Numbered from the stretch's first letter, positions 25,548 to 35,127 are shown. The stretch: DNA of 64,000 nt from Thermoplasmata archaeon (GCA_021846395.1 JAJZXB010000008.1:1-64000); one strand, 5' to 3'. Program-made: numbers and translations. The notes: generated by a model from the letters alone, not told the origin.

Positions 25548-26086
25548 GATTCTCTCTTAATATCCCATATCCTTTCAGTTATTCCCAGCCTTTTATTTGA
25601 TGCAAGGGCATGCATGAATAAAAGTGAAGATAGTCTGTTCAAATATATAAGAACATATTTATTAACCGGCATCTTTTTGGAAACGAAAACAGCAAGCCTT
25701 TCCGTCCTTCTTGAAATGGATCTGGCAAGATGCAGGGATACAGATGATATATCGCCCCCAGGTATCACAAATAGATGTATTTTGCCTATTTCTTCCCTGT
25801 ATTTTTTTACCGATTCTTCAAGCCATTTTACATTTTCTTCCTTAATTGTTCTGTGTGTACTCTGAGCAGTTAAGTCCTCACCAACTACAAAGACATCATC
25901 TTGTATTCTTATGAGGTCATTTTTTATATCGTCCCATCTGGAGTTTATCAGAGCATAACCTATAAATGAGTTTAATTCGTCAAGAGTTCCCTGAAGGTCA
26001 ACCATAGGGGAATCTTTTCCAACCCTTATCCGCAAACCTGTGTCAGTTTCTCCAGAATCTCCTCTTCGTGTAAACATATTATTCAC
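25544..26086 (-). CDS. Cob(I)alamin adenosyltransferase, PduO type
   Basis: A 180-residue all-helical trimeric enzyme that makes adenosylcobalamin from ATP. The N-terminal ATP loop is TRRGDSGETD; VDLQGTLDELNSFIG, the ARSISRRTERLAVF helix and the YLNRLSSLLFMHAL segment are family signatures. It lies on the minus strand downstream of rpoK (86 bp) and converges with lipB with a four-base overlap. Confidence 0.93.
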   Translation of the reverse strand: MNNMFTRRGDSGETDTGLRIRVGKDSPMVDLQGTLDELNSFIGYALINSRWDDIKNDLIRIQDDVFVVGEDLTAQSTHRTIKEENVKWLEESVKKYREEIGKIHLFVIPGGDISSVSLHLARSISRRTERLAVFVSKKMPVNKYVLIYLNRLSSLLFMHALASNKRLGITERIWDIKRES

Positions 26087-26172
26087 ACATCATAATGTTG
26101 AATTTAATTTTTTGTGAGCGATTTCAATAAAAATAGTATAATATATATGCAGCTTTTATTAAATTTATATTT

Positions 26173-26355
26173 TCAATCTTTCCTCTTGATTGTTATGGGA
26201 AGTACATCATTGTTGAATTCGGAAATGGCTATTTCTATGGGGTCTATCATATCAGGGGGAACATCAATAATAACCGGTGCACCCATAGCAATTTGCAAAG
26301 CTCTTGCACCAATTATCCGTGCCTTTTCAAATTTGGTTAACATCATAAAAATCAT
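26173..26355 (-). CDS. rpoK: DNA-directed RNA polymerase subunit K (RpoK, omega homologue)
   Basis: A 60-residue protein with the diagnostic LTKFEKARIIGARALQIAMG and a C-terminal PIEIAISEF strand. Subunit K helps fold and hold the large subunit. The ATG at 26355 is preceded by GGTGAG at a good distance, which supports it over the internal Met4/Met5. Small size is normal for archaea. Confidence 0.95.
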   Translation of the reverse strand: MIFMMLTKFEKARIIGARALQIAMGAPVIIDVPPDMIDPIEIAISEFNNDVLPITIKRKD

Positions 26356-26643
26356 TCAAAACTCACCCTATATTAAATAACTATAAATAAATCTTTCTAT
26401 ATATAACATTTCCAACTTTTAGTTGATGATTATAGGAAAATTTTTGTAATTATAGTTGTTTGTTTGATAATTAGTACCATTCATAAGTGGCTAAGATTAA
26501 ATTACCGTTTCGGGAAAATATTCTTGTGTCTTTATATATTGAAAACAGGTAAGATAAATAATATAATATTTGAACCTAAAAGGTGAGAATAATTGCAATA
26601 AATAATAAATATTTTAATATATGTCTAGTAATATAGTAAATAA

Positions 26644-27051
26644 ATGGACACTTACTTTGACAGTGAAGAATTCAATAGGTGGATGGCGAATGCAAAATTC
26701 ACATTAAAATCGGCAATCAATGATAAAGATTCAGAATTTTATAACTGGGCATGTTTTAAGGCACAGCAATCAGCAGAATATGCTGTTAAAGCATACTTAA
26801 GGGGAGTCGGTTCGAATACATTTGGTCATTCTATTTCATTATTATTAAAAAATGCTAATTTTGATAATGATATAATAAATGTTGCTAAAACAATTGATAA
26901 ATTTTACATCCCAACAAGATACACAGATGCATGGCCCGATGGCATTCCATCTGATTATTATACATATAATGATGCAGAAGAAGCAATTGATGCTACTGAA
27001 AACATAATAAATGAGGTTGAAATAAGATGGAAATCATTGAAAAAAGAATAG
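26644..27051 (+). CDS. HEPN-domain protein (toxin-like, paired with MNT)
   Basis: A 135-residue four-helix HEPN protein (FNRWMANAKFTLKSA, WACFKAQQSAEYAVKAYL, YIPTRYTDAWPDG, AEEAIDATENIINEVE). Its gene overlaps the nucleotidyltransferase gene at 27027 by 25 bp, the classic HEPN-MNT arrangement in which HEPN is a potential RNase toxin and MNT its AMPylating antitoxin. The RX4-6H catalytic motif of active HEPN RNases is not visible, so activity is uncertain. It closely resembles the orphan HEPN gene at 34733. Confidence 0.85.
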   Translation: MDTYFDSEEFNRWMANAKFTLKSAINDKDSEFYNWACFKAQQSAEYAVKAYLRGVGSNTFGHSISLLLKNANFDNDIINVAKTIDKFYIPTRYTDAWPDGIPSDYYTYNDAEEAIDATENIINEVEIRWKSLKKE

Positions 27052-27383
27052 CCGAAAGAAATAATGTAATAAAAAATGCAAAGGAATATGCGAATAACCT
27101 AAATTTTAAATGCAGTGTTTTTTTAATTGGATCTTATGCAAGAGGGGATTTCAATTTATGGAGTGATGTTGACTTAATCATTATAGGCAGTTTTACTGGC
27201 AATCCCGTTGAAAGATTGAAAATTCTTGATTTTCCGGCAGGTTATGAAGTCATACCATTAACATTAAATGAAGTTATAAAAATGAAAAACAAAAATAATA
27301 AATTGATTATTGATGCATTCAATGAGGGCGTATTGTTAAGAGATGACTTTAAGATTATGAATGCAATTAATTCAGGAATTTGA
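27027..27383 (+). CDS. MNT-type minimal nucleotidyltransferase (antitoxin-like)
   Basis: A 118-residue protein with the Pol-beta nucleotidyltransferase signature LIGSYARGDFNLWSDVDLIII. The glycine-serine pair and two aspartates (SDVD) would bind metal and nucleotide. In characterised HepT-MntA pairs the MNT protein AMPylates the HEPN toxin. It starts inside the HEPN gene, so the two are translationally linked. Confidence 0.88.
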   Translation: MEIIEKRIAERNNVIKNAKEYANNLNFKCSVFLIGSYARGDFNLWSDVDLIIIGSFTGNPVERLKILDFPAGYEVIPLTLNEVIKMKNKNNKLIIDAFNEGVLLRDDFKIMNAINSGI

Positions 27384-27570
27384 AACATTCATGCAAAGAG
27401 ACTTAAAATTCAGACATTCAGTATTGAGGATCTAATCATATTTAACATTACGATATAGCAAAATTGATTCTTCACCCTATTGTGTGGGTAACTAAATACA
27501 AATTATTCTGGAAACCCTATAAATGAATCCATAACAGCAATAATAATTATTATAAAATATTTTTATATAG

Positions 27571-28011
27571 TTTATTAAAGGAAAATACGGTTATTACAGT
27601 TTTTATAACGATATTAATTTAATCGGTTTTTCATATAACCCATTCTATTATGGTTTAGAAGATGCGTTGACTATATTAAAAATCTGGGAACAACAAACAA
27701 ATCCGATAATAATAACACCATTGCATGTTAGAACAGGATTAATGAATTATGATGATAGAAATTATGTTGCCAGAAGGATTTCAAGAGAAATGTTTTTTGG
27801 TTATACATATATAAAATATTATGATTTTTATATTCCCGTATCTGATATAGAAAAAACATTAATTGATTTTATTTATTATAATGAAAAGATACCAGAATAT
27901 TTGTTTGATTATTTAAAAGAAAATGCAAGCAAAAAAATATTGAAAAATTACACTTCAAGAATTAACAAAAAAGAAATAAAAAATAAACTTTTAAAATCCT
28001 TAAAAATTTAA
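27571..28011 (+). pseudogene. 5'-truncated AbiEi-like gene
   Basis: The frame is open from just after a TAG at 27568 and shows the AbiEi antitoxin body (KYGYYSFYNDINLIGF, NPFYYGLEDALTIL, TPLHVRTGLM, VSDIEKTLIDFIYY). The N-terminal winged-helix domain expected before it is missing, and no ATG with a ribosome binding site stands at the beginning; the first usable start is a TTG at 27667. I read it as a truncated remnant. No AbiEii-type nucleotidyltransferase follows. Confidence 0.6.
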
Positions 28012-28054
28012 TGTATTAATAATTGATATTTTATAAAAATCATATATTTTAATC

Positions 28055-28282
28055 ATGAATTATCAGAATAAAAAAATTGCAAATAAAAATATATTTGCAA
28101 TTCCCTTATTATATATTGCATTTTTAATAATATTGGGATCTAATTTATATATGCATAAAAAGAAACGTTACCATGAAGGTTATGCACATTATCATCCCAA
28201 TCTTTTCTATGAAATACACGATCCTTTATTAAAAAAAATGGTTTATCGGACTTACGTAGGGGCTCTGGAGTTCCAGCGTTAA
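28055..28282 (+). CDS. Small His-rich protein with one TM segment
   Basis: A 75-residue protein with a hydrophobic segment at about residues 13-32 followed by a histidine/tyrosine-rich stretch (YHEGYAHYHPNLFYEIH). No family recognised. It lies between the AbiEi remnant and the convergent MetRS gene, and may be a leftover of the same accessory patch. Confidence 0.4.
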   Translation: MNYQNKKIANKNIFAIPLLYIAFLIILGSNLYMHKKKRYHEGYAHYHPNLFYEIHDPLLKKMVYRTYVGALEFQR

Positions 28283-28300
28283 TAAAAATAAGAATATTAA

Positions 28301-29932
28301 TTATATATGTTCCTTAAAGTCAAGTTTATTGAATGGAGGCGCTCCCTTGTTTATCTTGAACTCGTTTATTGACAATAGATAATCGAAATTTCCAGTTATT
28401 TTCTCAGAAAACATGGTTTTCCACACATTCTCTGCACCAGAAGGAACATAGGGATATAACATAAGTGTGAGATACTGTGCAATTTTAAGAGAGACAAAAA
28501 TTTTATTATTGCATCGTTCCCTATCAGTTTTTATTAATTTCCACGGCTCAGATCTGTTGAAATAATTGTTGGCGAGCATGGTGAGTTCCAGCCAGATTTG
28601 CATGCCCTTTTTTATATGAACACGGGATATTTCATCTCTATAAGTCTGGAATTTTTCATTCAGTTCATCCAGAACTTGTTGGTCATCAGCATCAAGATTT
28701 TCAGGTATTTTTATATTTATATCATTTTTTGCTATGAAACTTTCCATTCTATATATATAATTTCCATATTTATCCACAAGTTCAGAGTTAACCTTCTCCT
28801 GAAACTCCCTTAGTGAAAAATCTGAATCACCGGTTTCCGGCAGAATAGAAGATAGATAATATCTCAATGAGGATTTGTCAACTATTTTTAGGACATCATT
28901 GACTGTATATCCAATGCCGCGGCTCTTGGAAAACTGTTCTCCTTCAAATCTGAGATATTCATTTGCAGGAACATTGTATGGAATATTGTAATGCCCGTGT
29001 ATCAGAAGCATTGATGGCCATATTATTGTATGGAATGGTATATTGTCCTTTCCAATAAAATAATATGAGTTTATATCCTTATTTAACCAGAAATCCTTCC
29101 AGGAATTTTCACTGCCAATATCCTTTGAATATGTTCTCGCTCCCGTTATATATCCTATTAAAGCCTCAAACCACACATATATTTTCTTATTCTCGTAGCC
29201 TTCCAGGGGTATTGGAACGCCCCAGTTAAGGTCCCTTGTAATGGCCCTGGGCTTGAGCCCCTCACTCACAAAATTTCTGGTGTATTTCAGGACATTTGAT
29301 TTCCAGAAATCCTTTGTATCAAGATATTCTGTAAGCCCATCTTGAATTTTATTAAGCATTAAAAAAAAATGTTCAGTTTCTCTGAATTCGGGTGTTTCTC
29401 CTGTACTTTTGCATATGGGGTTTATTAGTTCTATGGGATCAAGAGTTCTGCCACAGTTATCGCACTGATCGCCCCTTGCCGAATCATAATTACAGTATGG
29501 GCATACCCCCTCAATATACCTGTCAGGCATGAATTTTGCAGATTTTTTACAGTAGGGAGAAACCATGTATCTTTTTTCTATGTACCCTTTATCATAAAGA
29601 TTAAGAAAAAATTCTGCAACGTCCTTAACATGTTCTGGATCTGTTGTTCTGGTAAATTTATCAAAAACTATATCGATGTTTCTGAATGTTTCTTCATGTT
29701 CTTTATGGTATCTATTGGCTATTTCCTGCGGTGTTGTATTATTTTTTTCCGCAGTTATGGTTATGGGTGTGCCATACTCATCGCTTCCTGATATGAATAA
29801 TACATCTTTGCCGTTCAACCTATTGAATCTTACAAATATATCGGCACCCAGATACGCTCCGGCTATATGCCCAAGATGTAACGGCCCATTTGTATAGGGT
29901 AAAGCACAATTTACCATTATTTTTTCATTCAT
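28301..29932 (-). CDS. metG: Methionyl-tRNA synthetase
   Basis: Class I synthetase of 543 residues. The HIGH motif appears as PLHLGHIAGAYLGAD, the KMSKS motif as FSKSRGIG, and the zinc knuckles as CPYC and CDNCG near residues 140-160. There is no C-terminal tRNA-binding (EMAP-like) domain, as in several archaea where it is separate. It stands alone on the minus strand. Confidence 0.95.
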   Translation of the reverse strand: MNEKIMVNCALPYTNGPLHLGHIAGAYLGADIFVRFNRLNGKDVLFISGSDEYGTPITITAEKNNTTPQEIANRYHKEHEETFRNIDIVFDKFTRTTDPEHVKDVAEFFLNLYDKGYIEKRYMVSPYCKKSAKFMPDRYIEGVCPYCNYDSARGDQCDNCGRTLDPIELINPICKSTGETPEFRETEHFFLMLNKIQDGLTEYLDTKDFWKSNVLKYTRNFVSEGLKPRAITRDLNWGVPIPLEGYENKKIYVWFEALIGYITGARTYSKDIGSENSWKDFWLNKDINSYYFIGKDNIPFHTIIWPSMLLIHGHYNIPYNVPANEYLRFEGEQFSKSRGIGYTVNDVLKIVDKSSLRYYLSSILPETGDSDFSLREFQEKVNSELVDKYGNYIYRMESFIAKNDINIKIPENLDADDQQVLDELNEKFQTYRDEISRVHIKKGMQIWLELTMLANNYFNRSEPWKLIKTDRERCNNKIFVSLKIAQYLTLMLYPYVPSGAENVWKTMFSEKITGNFDYLLSINEFKINKGAPPFNKLDFKEHI

Positions 29933-30003
29933 TTAAACTATATTATAATTAAAAATTTAAGATTTGCCAATAAGCTAATTAAATAAAATATCTGGTAAAT
30001 TTA

Positions 30004-30951
30004 TTAATTCAACTGATCAATTGTTTCCTCTACCGCAGTTTTTACGGCCTCATCACTTGTGTATTTGCTTTTCCAGCCAAGATTTTTAAGCTTTTGTATA
30101 TCAAGGAATGTTTTTTTCACATCTCCAACCCATCCTCTGCCGTTTATTCCTCCAGTAAATTTATATTCAACATTTTTTAATCCCAGGCCATTTACAACAT
30201 AGTCTGCAATTTTTTTAACCGATGTTGTTTCTTCATTTCCAAGATTTATTATGTCAGTTTTATCCAGTTTTTCATGAATAAATATCATTGAATTAACGCA
30301 GTCAATAACATGCATATACGATTTTTCCTGAGTACCATCCCCTAGAATTTCCAGTTCATTTTTGTTTTTATTTAGTTTATTGATAAAATCGTAAATTACC
30401 CCGTGTGTGGAGTTTTTACCCACAATATTAGCAAATCTGAAAATTGATCCTTTGATTCCGTAATAATGTGAATATGCAGTGATAAAACCCTCATTTGCCA
30501 TTTTTGAGGCGCCATATGATGATATGGGCATATAAGGCCCATAATTTTCTGGAGTTGGCATTATTTTTGCCTCACCATAAACAGTTGAAGACGATGCAAA
30601 TAAAATCTCATTCACTTCCATTTTTCTCATATATTCCAGAATCTTCTGTGTAACAACAACATTGTTGTCAAAATCCTTCATCGGATCATCTGAACCGTAT
30701 CTCACATCAGAATTTGCGGAAAAATGTATGACAATATCAATATTCTTTATTTTTTCCAGATCAGTTTTAAGGATATCGTCATTGATAAAATTAAAATTTT
30801 TATTTGCATTAAATTTTTTAATGAATTTATCTCCAACATGATTATTTAAATTGTCAATTACTGTTATATTATTGGTTTCTATAAGCTTTTCTACCATATT
30901 TGAACCAATAAAGCCAGCCCCACCTGTAATCAGTATATTTTTATCCTTCAT
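30004..30951 (-). CDS. NAD-dependent nucleotide-sugar epimerase/dehydratase
   Basis: An extended short-chain dehydrogenase of 315 residues. NAD motif ITGGAGFIGSNM at the N-terminus, catalytic triad region SSSTVYGE and SSYGASKMANEG (Tyr-X3-Lys), C-terminal substrate-binding region with GDGTQEKSYMHV. Closest in pattern to UDP-glucose 4-epimerase-type enzymes; the exact sugar is not clear. Divergent from the DUF1059 gene, 58 bp away. Confidence 0.88.
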   Translation of the reverse strand: MKDKNILITGGAGFIGSNMVEKLIETNNITVIDNLNNHVGDKFIKKFNANKNFNFINDDILKTDLEKIKNIDIVIHFSANSDVRYGSDDPMKDFDNNVVVTQKILEYMRKMEVNEILFASSSTVYGEAKIMPTPENYGPYMPISSYGASKMANEGFITAYSHYYGIKGSIFRFANIVGKNSTHGVIYDFINKLNKNKNELEILGDGTQEKSYMHVIDCVNSMIFIHEKLDKTDIINLGNEETTSVKKIADYVVNGLGLKNVEYKFTGGINGRGWVGDVKKTFLDIQKLKNLGWKSKYTSDEAVKTAVEETIDQLN

Positions 30952-31009
30952 TTATGTTAATTGCAAAGATAATGATAATGGTTTTTATATTAATAATTCA
31001 TTACCAACT

Positions 31010-31210
31010 ATGACATATTATTTCAAATGTAAGGATTTAGGATGGGGCTGCTCATTTGAACACCATGCTGAGAAGAAAGATGATCTGTATCCAAGAATAA
31101 GAATACACTTTCATTATGCGCATGCCACCAATGAAATAGATGAAGAAACGTTGAAGAAAATAGATAACGTTATTACCGAAGGCCCAAGAAGGGATGATTT
31201 ACCGATATAA
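31010..31210 (+). CDS. DUF1059-like small protein
   Basis: A 66-residue protein (TYYFKCKDLGWGCSFEHHAEKK at its start, pieces of which match the DUF1059 pattern of a CRDLGxxCxF segment followed by a His-rich helix). I use the ATG at 31010; the frame is open upstream but overlaps the divergent epimerase gene. Function of the family is unknown. HisRS follows 24 bp downstream and is probably co-transcribed. Confidence 0.75.
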   Translation: MTYYFKCKDLGWGCSFEHHAEKKDDLYPRIRIHFHYAHATNEIDEETLKKIDNVITEGPRRDDLPI

Positions 31211-31234
31211 TATTTTGGAAATTAATGGTGTTGT

Positions 31235-32530
31235 ATGGCAGATTCGGATAATAAAATAAAAATAGAAAAGATAAAAGGTTTCAGAGATCACTATCCAGAG
31301 GATATGGAAATTAGGCATTCAATATTTACAAGAATCACTGAAACTGCGGAGGATTTTGGATATAAAAGGATAGACTTTCCAAGCCTTGAATATCTGGACT
31401 TATATAAATTGAAATCTGGCTCTGAACTTGTTAATCAGACATTTTCATTTGTTGACAAAGGAGGAAGAGAGGTAACAATGATACCAGAAGCAACTCCCTC
31501 TACAGTTAGATTATTAACGGCACGCAAGGGTATGCCAAAACCAGTAAGGTGGTATTCTTTTCCAAAAGTTTGGAGATATGAAGAGCCACAGGAGGGGCGC
31601 TTTAGAGAGCATTACCAATTTAATGCTGATCTGTTTGGCATTGATTCAGCGAAGGTTGATGCAGAGATCATTGGCCTTGCAACGAGCATTCTTGATAGCC
31701 TCGGGTTATCTGGCATATATGAAATAAACATTAATGATAGATATTTAATGGAATATATACTGAAAGATTTAAATATTAATGATATTAACAATGCCTTTTC
31801 AATTATAGACAAATATAGAAAAATAAGTAGGGATTCGTTTGTTGAAATGTTTCGTAAACTGGACGCCAATGATGAAAATATAAATAAAATTATAGACTTT
31901 TTATCAGAAAAGCTTGATATGAATAGTTTGCCAAAAAAATTGAAGAAGTTGTTAAATAATTACAAAAATATTGAAGATAGAATTAAGAGAATACAGGAAA
32001 CATCCGAATATGTATCATACTATACACAAAGCACGATAAATTTTGATTTTTCAGTTGTGAGAGGATTATCCTATTATACCGGAATAGTTTTTGAAGCATT
32101 CGATATTACTGGAAAACTCAGGGCCATTCTTGGTGGTGGAAGATATAACAATCTTGCAACATTATTGTCTGGAGAAGATATTCCTGCCATTGGTTTTGCA
32201 CTTGGAGATGCCGTTATAGAATTGCTGTTAAAAAGGCAGAATTTATGGGAAAGAAATATGCGTAAAGTATCCTATTATGTATGTGTATTGAATGATGTAA
32301 ATCCGGAATACCCCATAACAATAGCCCAGAAAATAAGAAAAACCAATAAAATTGCCTCGTTAGATTTTACTGGAAGGAAATTGCCCGCCCAGTTAAAATC
32401 TGCCACTGATTTCGATTACTCAATAATAATTGGAAATGATGAAATAAAAAATAACAGTGTAACACTTAAAAATATGAAAACTGTAGAACAAAAAGTTCTG
32501 AGTTTTGATGATTTTATCAAAAGTTTATAA
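31235..32530 (+). CDS. hisS: Histidyl-tRNA synthetase
   Basis: Class II synthetase of 431 residues. Motif 1 near the N-terminus (GFRDHYPEDMEIR), motif 2 around PVRWYSFPKVWRYEEPQEGRFREHYQFN, the histidine-specific signature VRGLSYYTGIVFE, and motif 3 (AILGGGRYNNL..IPAIGFALGDA). A GGTGTTG site precedes the ATG. It follows the DUF1059-like gene closely. Confidence 0.95.
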   Translation: MADSDNKIKIEKIKGFRDHYPEDMEIRHSIFTRITETAEDFGYKRIDFPSLEYLDLYKLKSGSELVNQTFSFVDKGGREVTMIPEATPSTVRLLTARKGMPKPVRWYSFPKVWRYEEPQEGRFREHYQFNADLFGIDSAKVDAEIIGLATSILDSLGLSGIYEININDRYLMEYILKDLNINDINNAFSIIDKYRKISRDSFVEMFRKLDANDENINKIIDFLSEKLDMNSLPKKLKKLLNNYKNIEDRIKRIQETSEYVSYYTQSTINFDFSVVRGLSYYTGIVFEAFDITGKLRAILGGGRYNNLATLLSGEDIPAIGFALGDAVIELLLKRQNLWERNMRKVSYYVCVLNDVNPEYPITIAQKIRKTNKIASLDFTGRKLPAQLKSATDFDYSIIIGNDEIKNNSVTLKNMKTVEQKVLSFDDFIKSL

Positions 32531-32606
32531 CTTTAAAATAATATTTTATAAATTATCTACCTTAAACTTGGAAAAATTTATATGTTATTTTAGGTTTAAC
32601 GATTAA

Positions 32607-32834
32607 ATGTCTATTGCATTCGTTCTTATTAGCATAATTCCGGGGAAAGAACATGAGGTGTACAATAAAATTTACCAACTAGAGTATATTGTTGAGGTGC
32701 ATCCACTCCTTGGACAGTATGACATGATTGCCAAAATAGATTCAGAGAAGGATATAGGCAATCTTGTCATAAATGATTTAAGAACAATAAACGGTGTCCT
32801 TGACACAAAAACGTTAATGGAGATAAAATTATGA
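32607..32834 (+). CDS. Stand-alone RAM (Lrp/AsnC effector-binding) domain protein
   Basis: A 75-residue protein matching only the ligand-binding/oligomerisation domain of Lrp/AsnC regulators (ISIIPGKEHEVYNKI, VEVHPLLGQYDMIAKI). It has no DNA-binding domain, so it probably binds an amino acid and modifies a full Lrp-type regulator or another partner. A TTTATATG box about 28 bp upstream fits a leaderless transcript. A small membrane protein gene follows 12 bp downstream. Confidence 0.85.
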   Translation: MSIAFVLISIIPGKEHEVYNKIYQLEYIVEVHPLLGQYDMIAKIDSEKDIGNLVINDLRTINGVLDTKTLMEIKL

Positions 32835-32846
32835 GGTGTAAGTAAA

Positions 32847-33149
32847 ATGGTATTTATTTGGAATTGGTATGCTTTTGTAATGGTTATTGGCGCGTTGTTG
32901 GCTCTGGCTTTAATTGTACTTGGTGCAATGACAGCCTATTTCGGCAGCAGTAAAAGCAGGCTTGTTGGCTCTATATTACTTATAGCAGGAATAATTGTAG
33001 GTATATCTGTGATATTTGGATCGAATAGTATTGCACACATATCCTTTGTATATCAGGTGCTGGAACCAACATTATTCTACGTTGTTGCATCTGTAATTGG
33101 GGTAATTATCGGGCTGTTAATATTCCTCGGAGCAATAATGAAAACTTGA
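32847..33149 (+). CDS. Small three-TM membrane protein
   Basis: A 100-residue protein with hydrophobic segments at about residues 8-32, 40-58 and 72-96 and no recognised family. A GAGGTGTAAG ribosome binding site lies before the ATG, and the gene follows the RAM-domain gene by 12 bp, so the two are likely co-transcribed. Confidence 0.65.
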   Translation: MVFIWNWYAFVMVIGALLALALIVLGAMTAYFGSSKSRLVGSILLIAGIIVGISVIFGSNSIAHISFVYQVLEPTLFYVVASVIGVIIGLLIFLGAIMKT

Positions 33150-33270
33150 ATTTTTTTATTTTAATTTAGTTTTACAATGAAATTAAACATTTAAATGAAT
33201 TTCTAAGCTAAGTTCAGATAGTTTTGAATACATATGCATTATTCTGATAATTATTTCCCTGAAATCTGCC

Positions 33271-33304
33271 GCATAATTAGTATGCAGATTCATTTTAATT
33301 ATGC
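33271..33304. repeat. Inverted repeat GCATAATTA...TAATTATGC
   Basis: Perfect 9-bp inverted repeat with a 16-bp spacer; the right arm covers the ATG of the next small gene (33301). Could be an operator or the leader hairpin of that gene. The A+T richness makes chance a real alternative. Confidence 0.4.
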
Positions 33305-33552
33305 AGCATGAAACATTCATAGATAATAACAATATTAATATAAAGTTCAATATACTGTTATCAATGATTGAGTGGAATTTAAAAAAAGGATTGCTATACT
33401 GGTTCGTATATTTTATAATATTTACAATAGGCACATCATACGTCCTGCATTATAGCATTTATATGTCCTTACTTTATGGCATTTCTATTTCTACTTTTGT
33501 TACGATTGTAATGACTTTAGTATATAGATACATGCAAAGGCGTCAGTCTTAA
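33301..33552 (+). CDS. Small two-TM membrane protein
   Basis: An 83-residue frame with hydrophobic segments at about residues 32-50 and 55-75 and a basic C-terminus (YRYMQRRQS). No family recognised. The start may be the ATG at 33301 or the Met of MIEWNLKK further in. It lies 41 bp before guaAb. Whether it is expressed cannot be told. Confidence 0.45.
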   Translation: MQHETFIDNNNINIKFNILLSMIEWNLKKGLLYWFVYFIIFTIGTSYVLHYSIYMSLLYGISISTFVTIVMTLVYRYMQRRQS

Positions 33553-33593
33553 AATTTTAAAAAATTTTAATTAAACGGTATGTATAACCTTTT

Positions 33594-34517
33594 ATGGTTA
33601 AGCCTGAGAAATTTATTGAAGATGCAAAAAATGAAATAAAAAATACGTTAAAAGGAAGGGGAATTCTTGCATGCTCTGGTGGGCAGGACAGCACATTGTT
33701 ATCCGTAATTGCTGGGACATCTGAAAACATCCTCGTTCTGTTTGTGGATACTGGCTTATTGAGATTAAATGAAACAGAACAAGTTAAAGAAATATTTACT
33801 AAATTCAAATTGAACTATAAGATAGTAAATGCAAAGGAAAGGTTTTTATCAAATTTAAAGGGAGTAACAGACCCAGAAATGAAAAGAAAAATTATAGGCA
33901 AAACATTTATTGATGTATTTGAGGAAGAAGCAAAAACATACGGTGCAGAATATTTACTGCAGGGAACAATTGCGCCAGACTGGATTGAAAGCGGTGGCCA
34001 GTCAAGGGATGTAATAAAAAGCCACCATAACGTCGGAGGATTGCCAGAAAATATGAAATTAAAGCTGATAGAACCACTAAGGGACCTGTACAAGGACGAA
34101 GTCAGGGAAATATCCAAATATCTGGGGTTGCCCGAAGTTATGCCATTTCCTGGTCCAGGATTATCAATAAGAATTGTTGGGGAGGTTACGGAAGAAAAAT
34201 TGGAACTGCTCAGGAAAGCAACGTATATTGTTGAAAAGAATATTGTTGAAAAATATCTGAATGATAAACCATGGCAGTACTTTGCAGTCCTTTTACCAGT
34301 AAAAACAACAGGAGTTCACGGTGACCAGAGAGTTTATGGAAATACAGTAGCAATAAGATGCATTGACACAATGGATGGCATGACAGGAACATTCTCAAGA
34401 CCAGACTGGGAACTGCTTGAAAAAATATCAACTGATATAACGGATGAAATACCAGAAGTTAACAGAGTTGTTTATGATATCACAAATAAACCACCTGCAA
34501 CAATTGAATGGGAATAA
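33594..34517 (+). CDS. guaAb: GMP synthase subunit B (ATP pyrophosphatase)
   Basis: A 307-residue enzyme that turns XMP to GMP with ammonia supplied by a separate glutaminase subunit. The PP-loop is [24 protein letters not shown] and [15 protein letters not shown] are family motifs, and the C-terminal dimerisation part ends with [10 protein letters not shown]. Archaea split GMP synthase; subunit A is not in the window. IMP dehydrogenase, the step before, is encoded at 42.7 kb. Confidence 0.95.
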   Translation: MVKPEKFIEDAKNEIKNTLKGRGILACSGGQDSTLLSVIAGTSENILVLFVDTGLLRLNETEQVKEIFTKFKLNYKIVNAKERFLSNLKGVTDPEMKRKIIGKTFIDVFEEEAKTYGAEYLLQGTIAPDWIESGGQSRDVIKSHHNVGGLPENMKLKLIEPLRDLYKDEVREISKYLGLPEVMPFPGPGLSIRIVGEVTEEKLELLRKATYIVEKNIVEKYLNDKPWQYFAVLLPVKTTGVHGDQRVYGNTVAIRCIDTMDGMTGTFSRPDWELLEKISTDITDEIPEVNRVVYDITNKPPATIEWE

Positions 34518-34732
34518 AAATTTTACAAATGATTTAAAGCACGAAAGCCACTGCCTGCATGTTGGAATATCTAAACAGTATTTCACATATTCCTGTAATT
34601 TTTGTTGTTGAAATGGAAAACTTATGGTTATGTTGTGAGGTGTTCACAGAATCTAAAATTCATAATTGGAATGAAGTGTTTTTAGAAAATATCCATAGAA
34701 ATTATTATTAATATATTAATCAATATAATACA

Positions 34733-35122
34733 ATGCCGTCAAGACCTGTTGATTGGCTTAATCAATCCAAAAGGGATCTGGAAGAATCAGAGGACTCTAT
34801 GAATAATGGAAAATATGAATGGGCATGTTTTGCAGCCCAGCAGAGTGCAGAAAAAGCTGTTAAGGCACTTTACCACTCATTAAATAGGGAAATCGGGGGG
34901 CGTTCAATATCGAGAATGTTGTCACAGCTTGATGTATTTAACATAAATAATGAGATGATAGAAAAATCAAAGGAACTTGATAGGGTATATATCGGATCAA
35001 GGTATCCCGATTATTATACGGAAGGGTCACCATATGAATATTATTCTATAGAAGATGCAAGGAGGTGTTTAAATTATGCCAGAGAAATTTACGAATTCTG
35101 TCACAAAAATATTCAAACTTGA
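34733..35122 (+). CDS. Orphan HEPN-domain protein
   Basis: A 129-residue HEPN protein (DWLNQSKRDLEESEDSM, WACFAAQQSAEKAVKALYHS, YIGSRYPDYYTEG, YYSIEDARRCLNYAREIY) clearly related to the protein encoded at 26644. No nucleotidyltransferase gene follows; instead a decayed IS110-type transposase begins almost at its stop codon. No RX4-6H motif is visible. It is either a lone survivor of a HEPN-MNT pair or a functional single gene. Confidence 0.78.
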   Translation: MPSRPVDWLNQSKRDLEESEDSMNNGKYEWACFAAQQSAEKAVKALYHSLNREIGGRSISRMLSQLDVFNINNEMIEKSKELDRVYIGSRYPDYYTEGSPYEYYSIEDARRCLNYAREIYEFCHKNIQT

Positions 35123-35127
35123 CTATA

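Noticed and set aside
28055-28282. Small His-rich protein as a transposase fragment
   Set aside because: The last residues (GALEFQR) vaguely recall transposase ends, but the rest has a membrane segment and no transposase motif.
33183-33434. Minus-strand 83-residue frame
   Set aside because: Overlaps the more credible small membrane protein gene at 33301 on the other strand and lacks a start signal.
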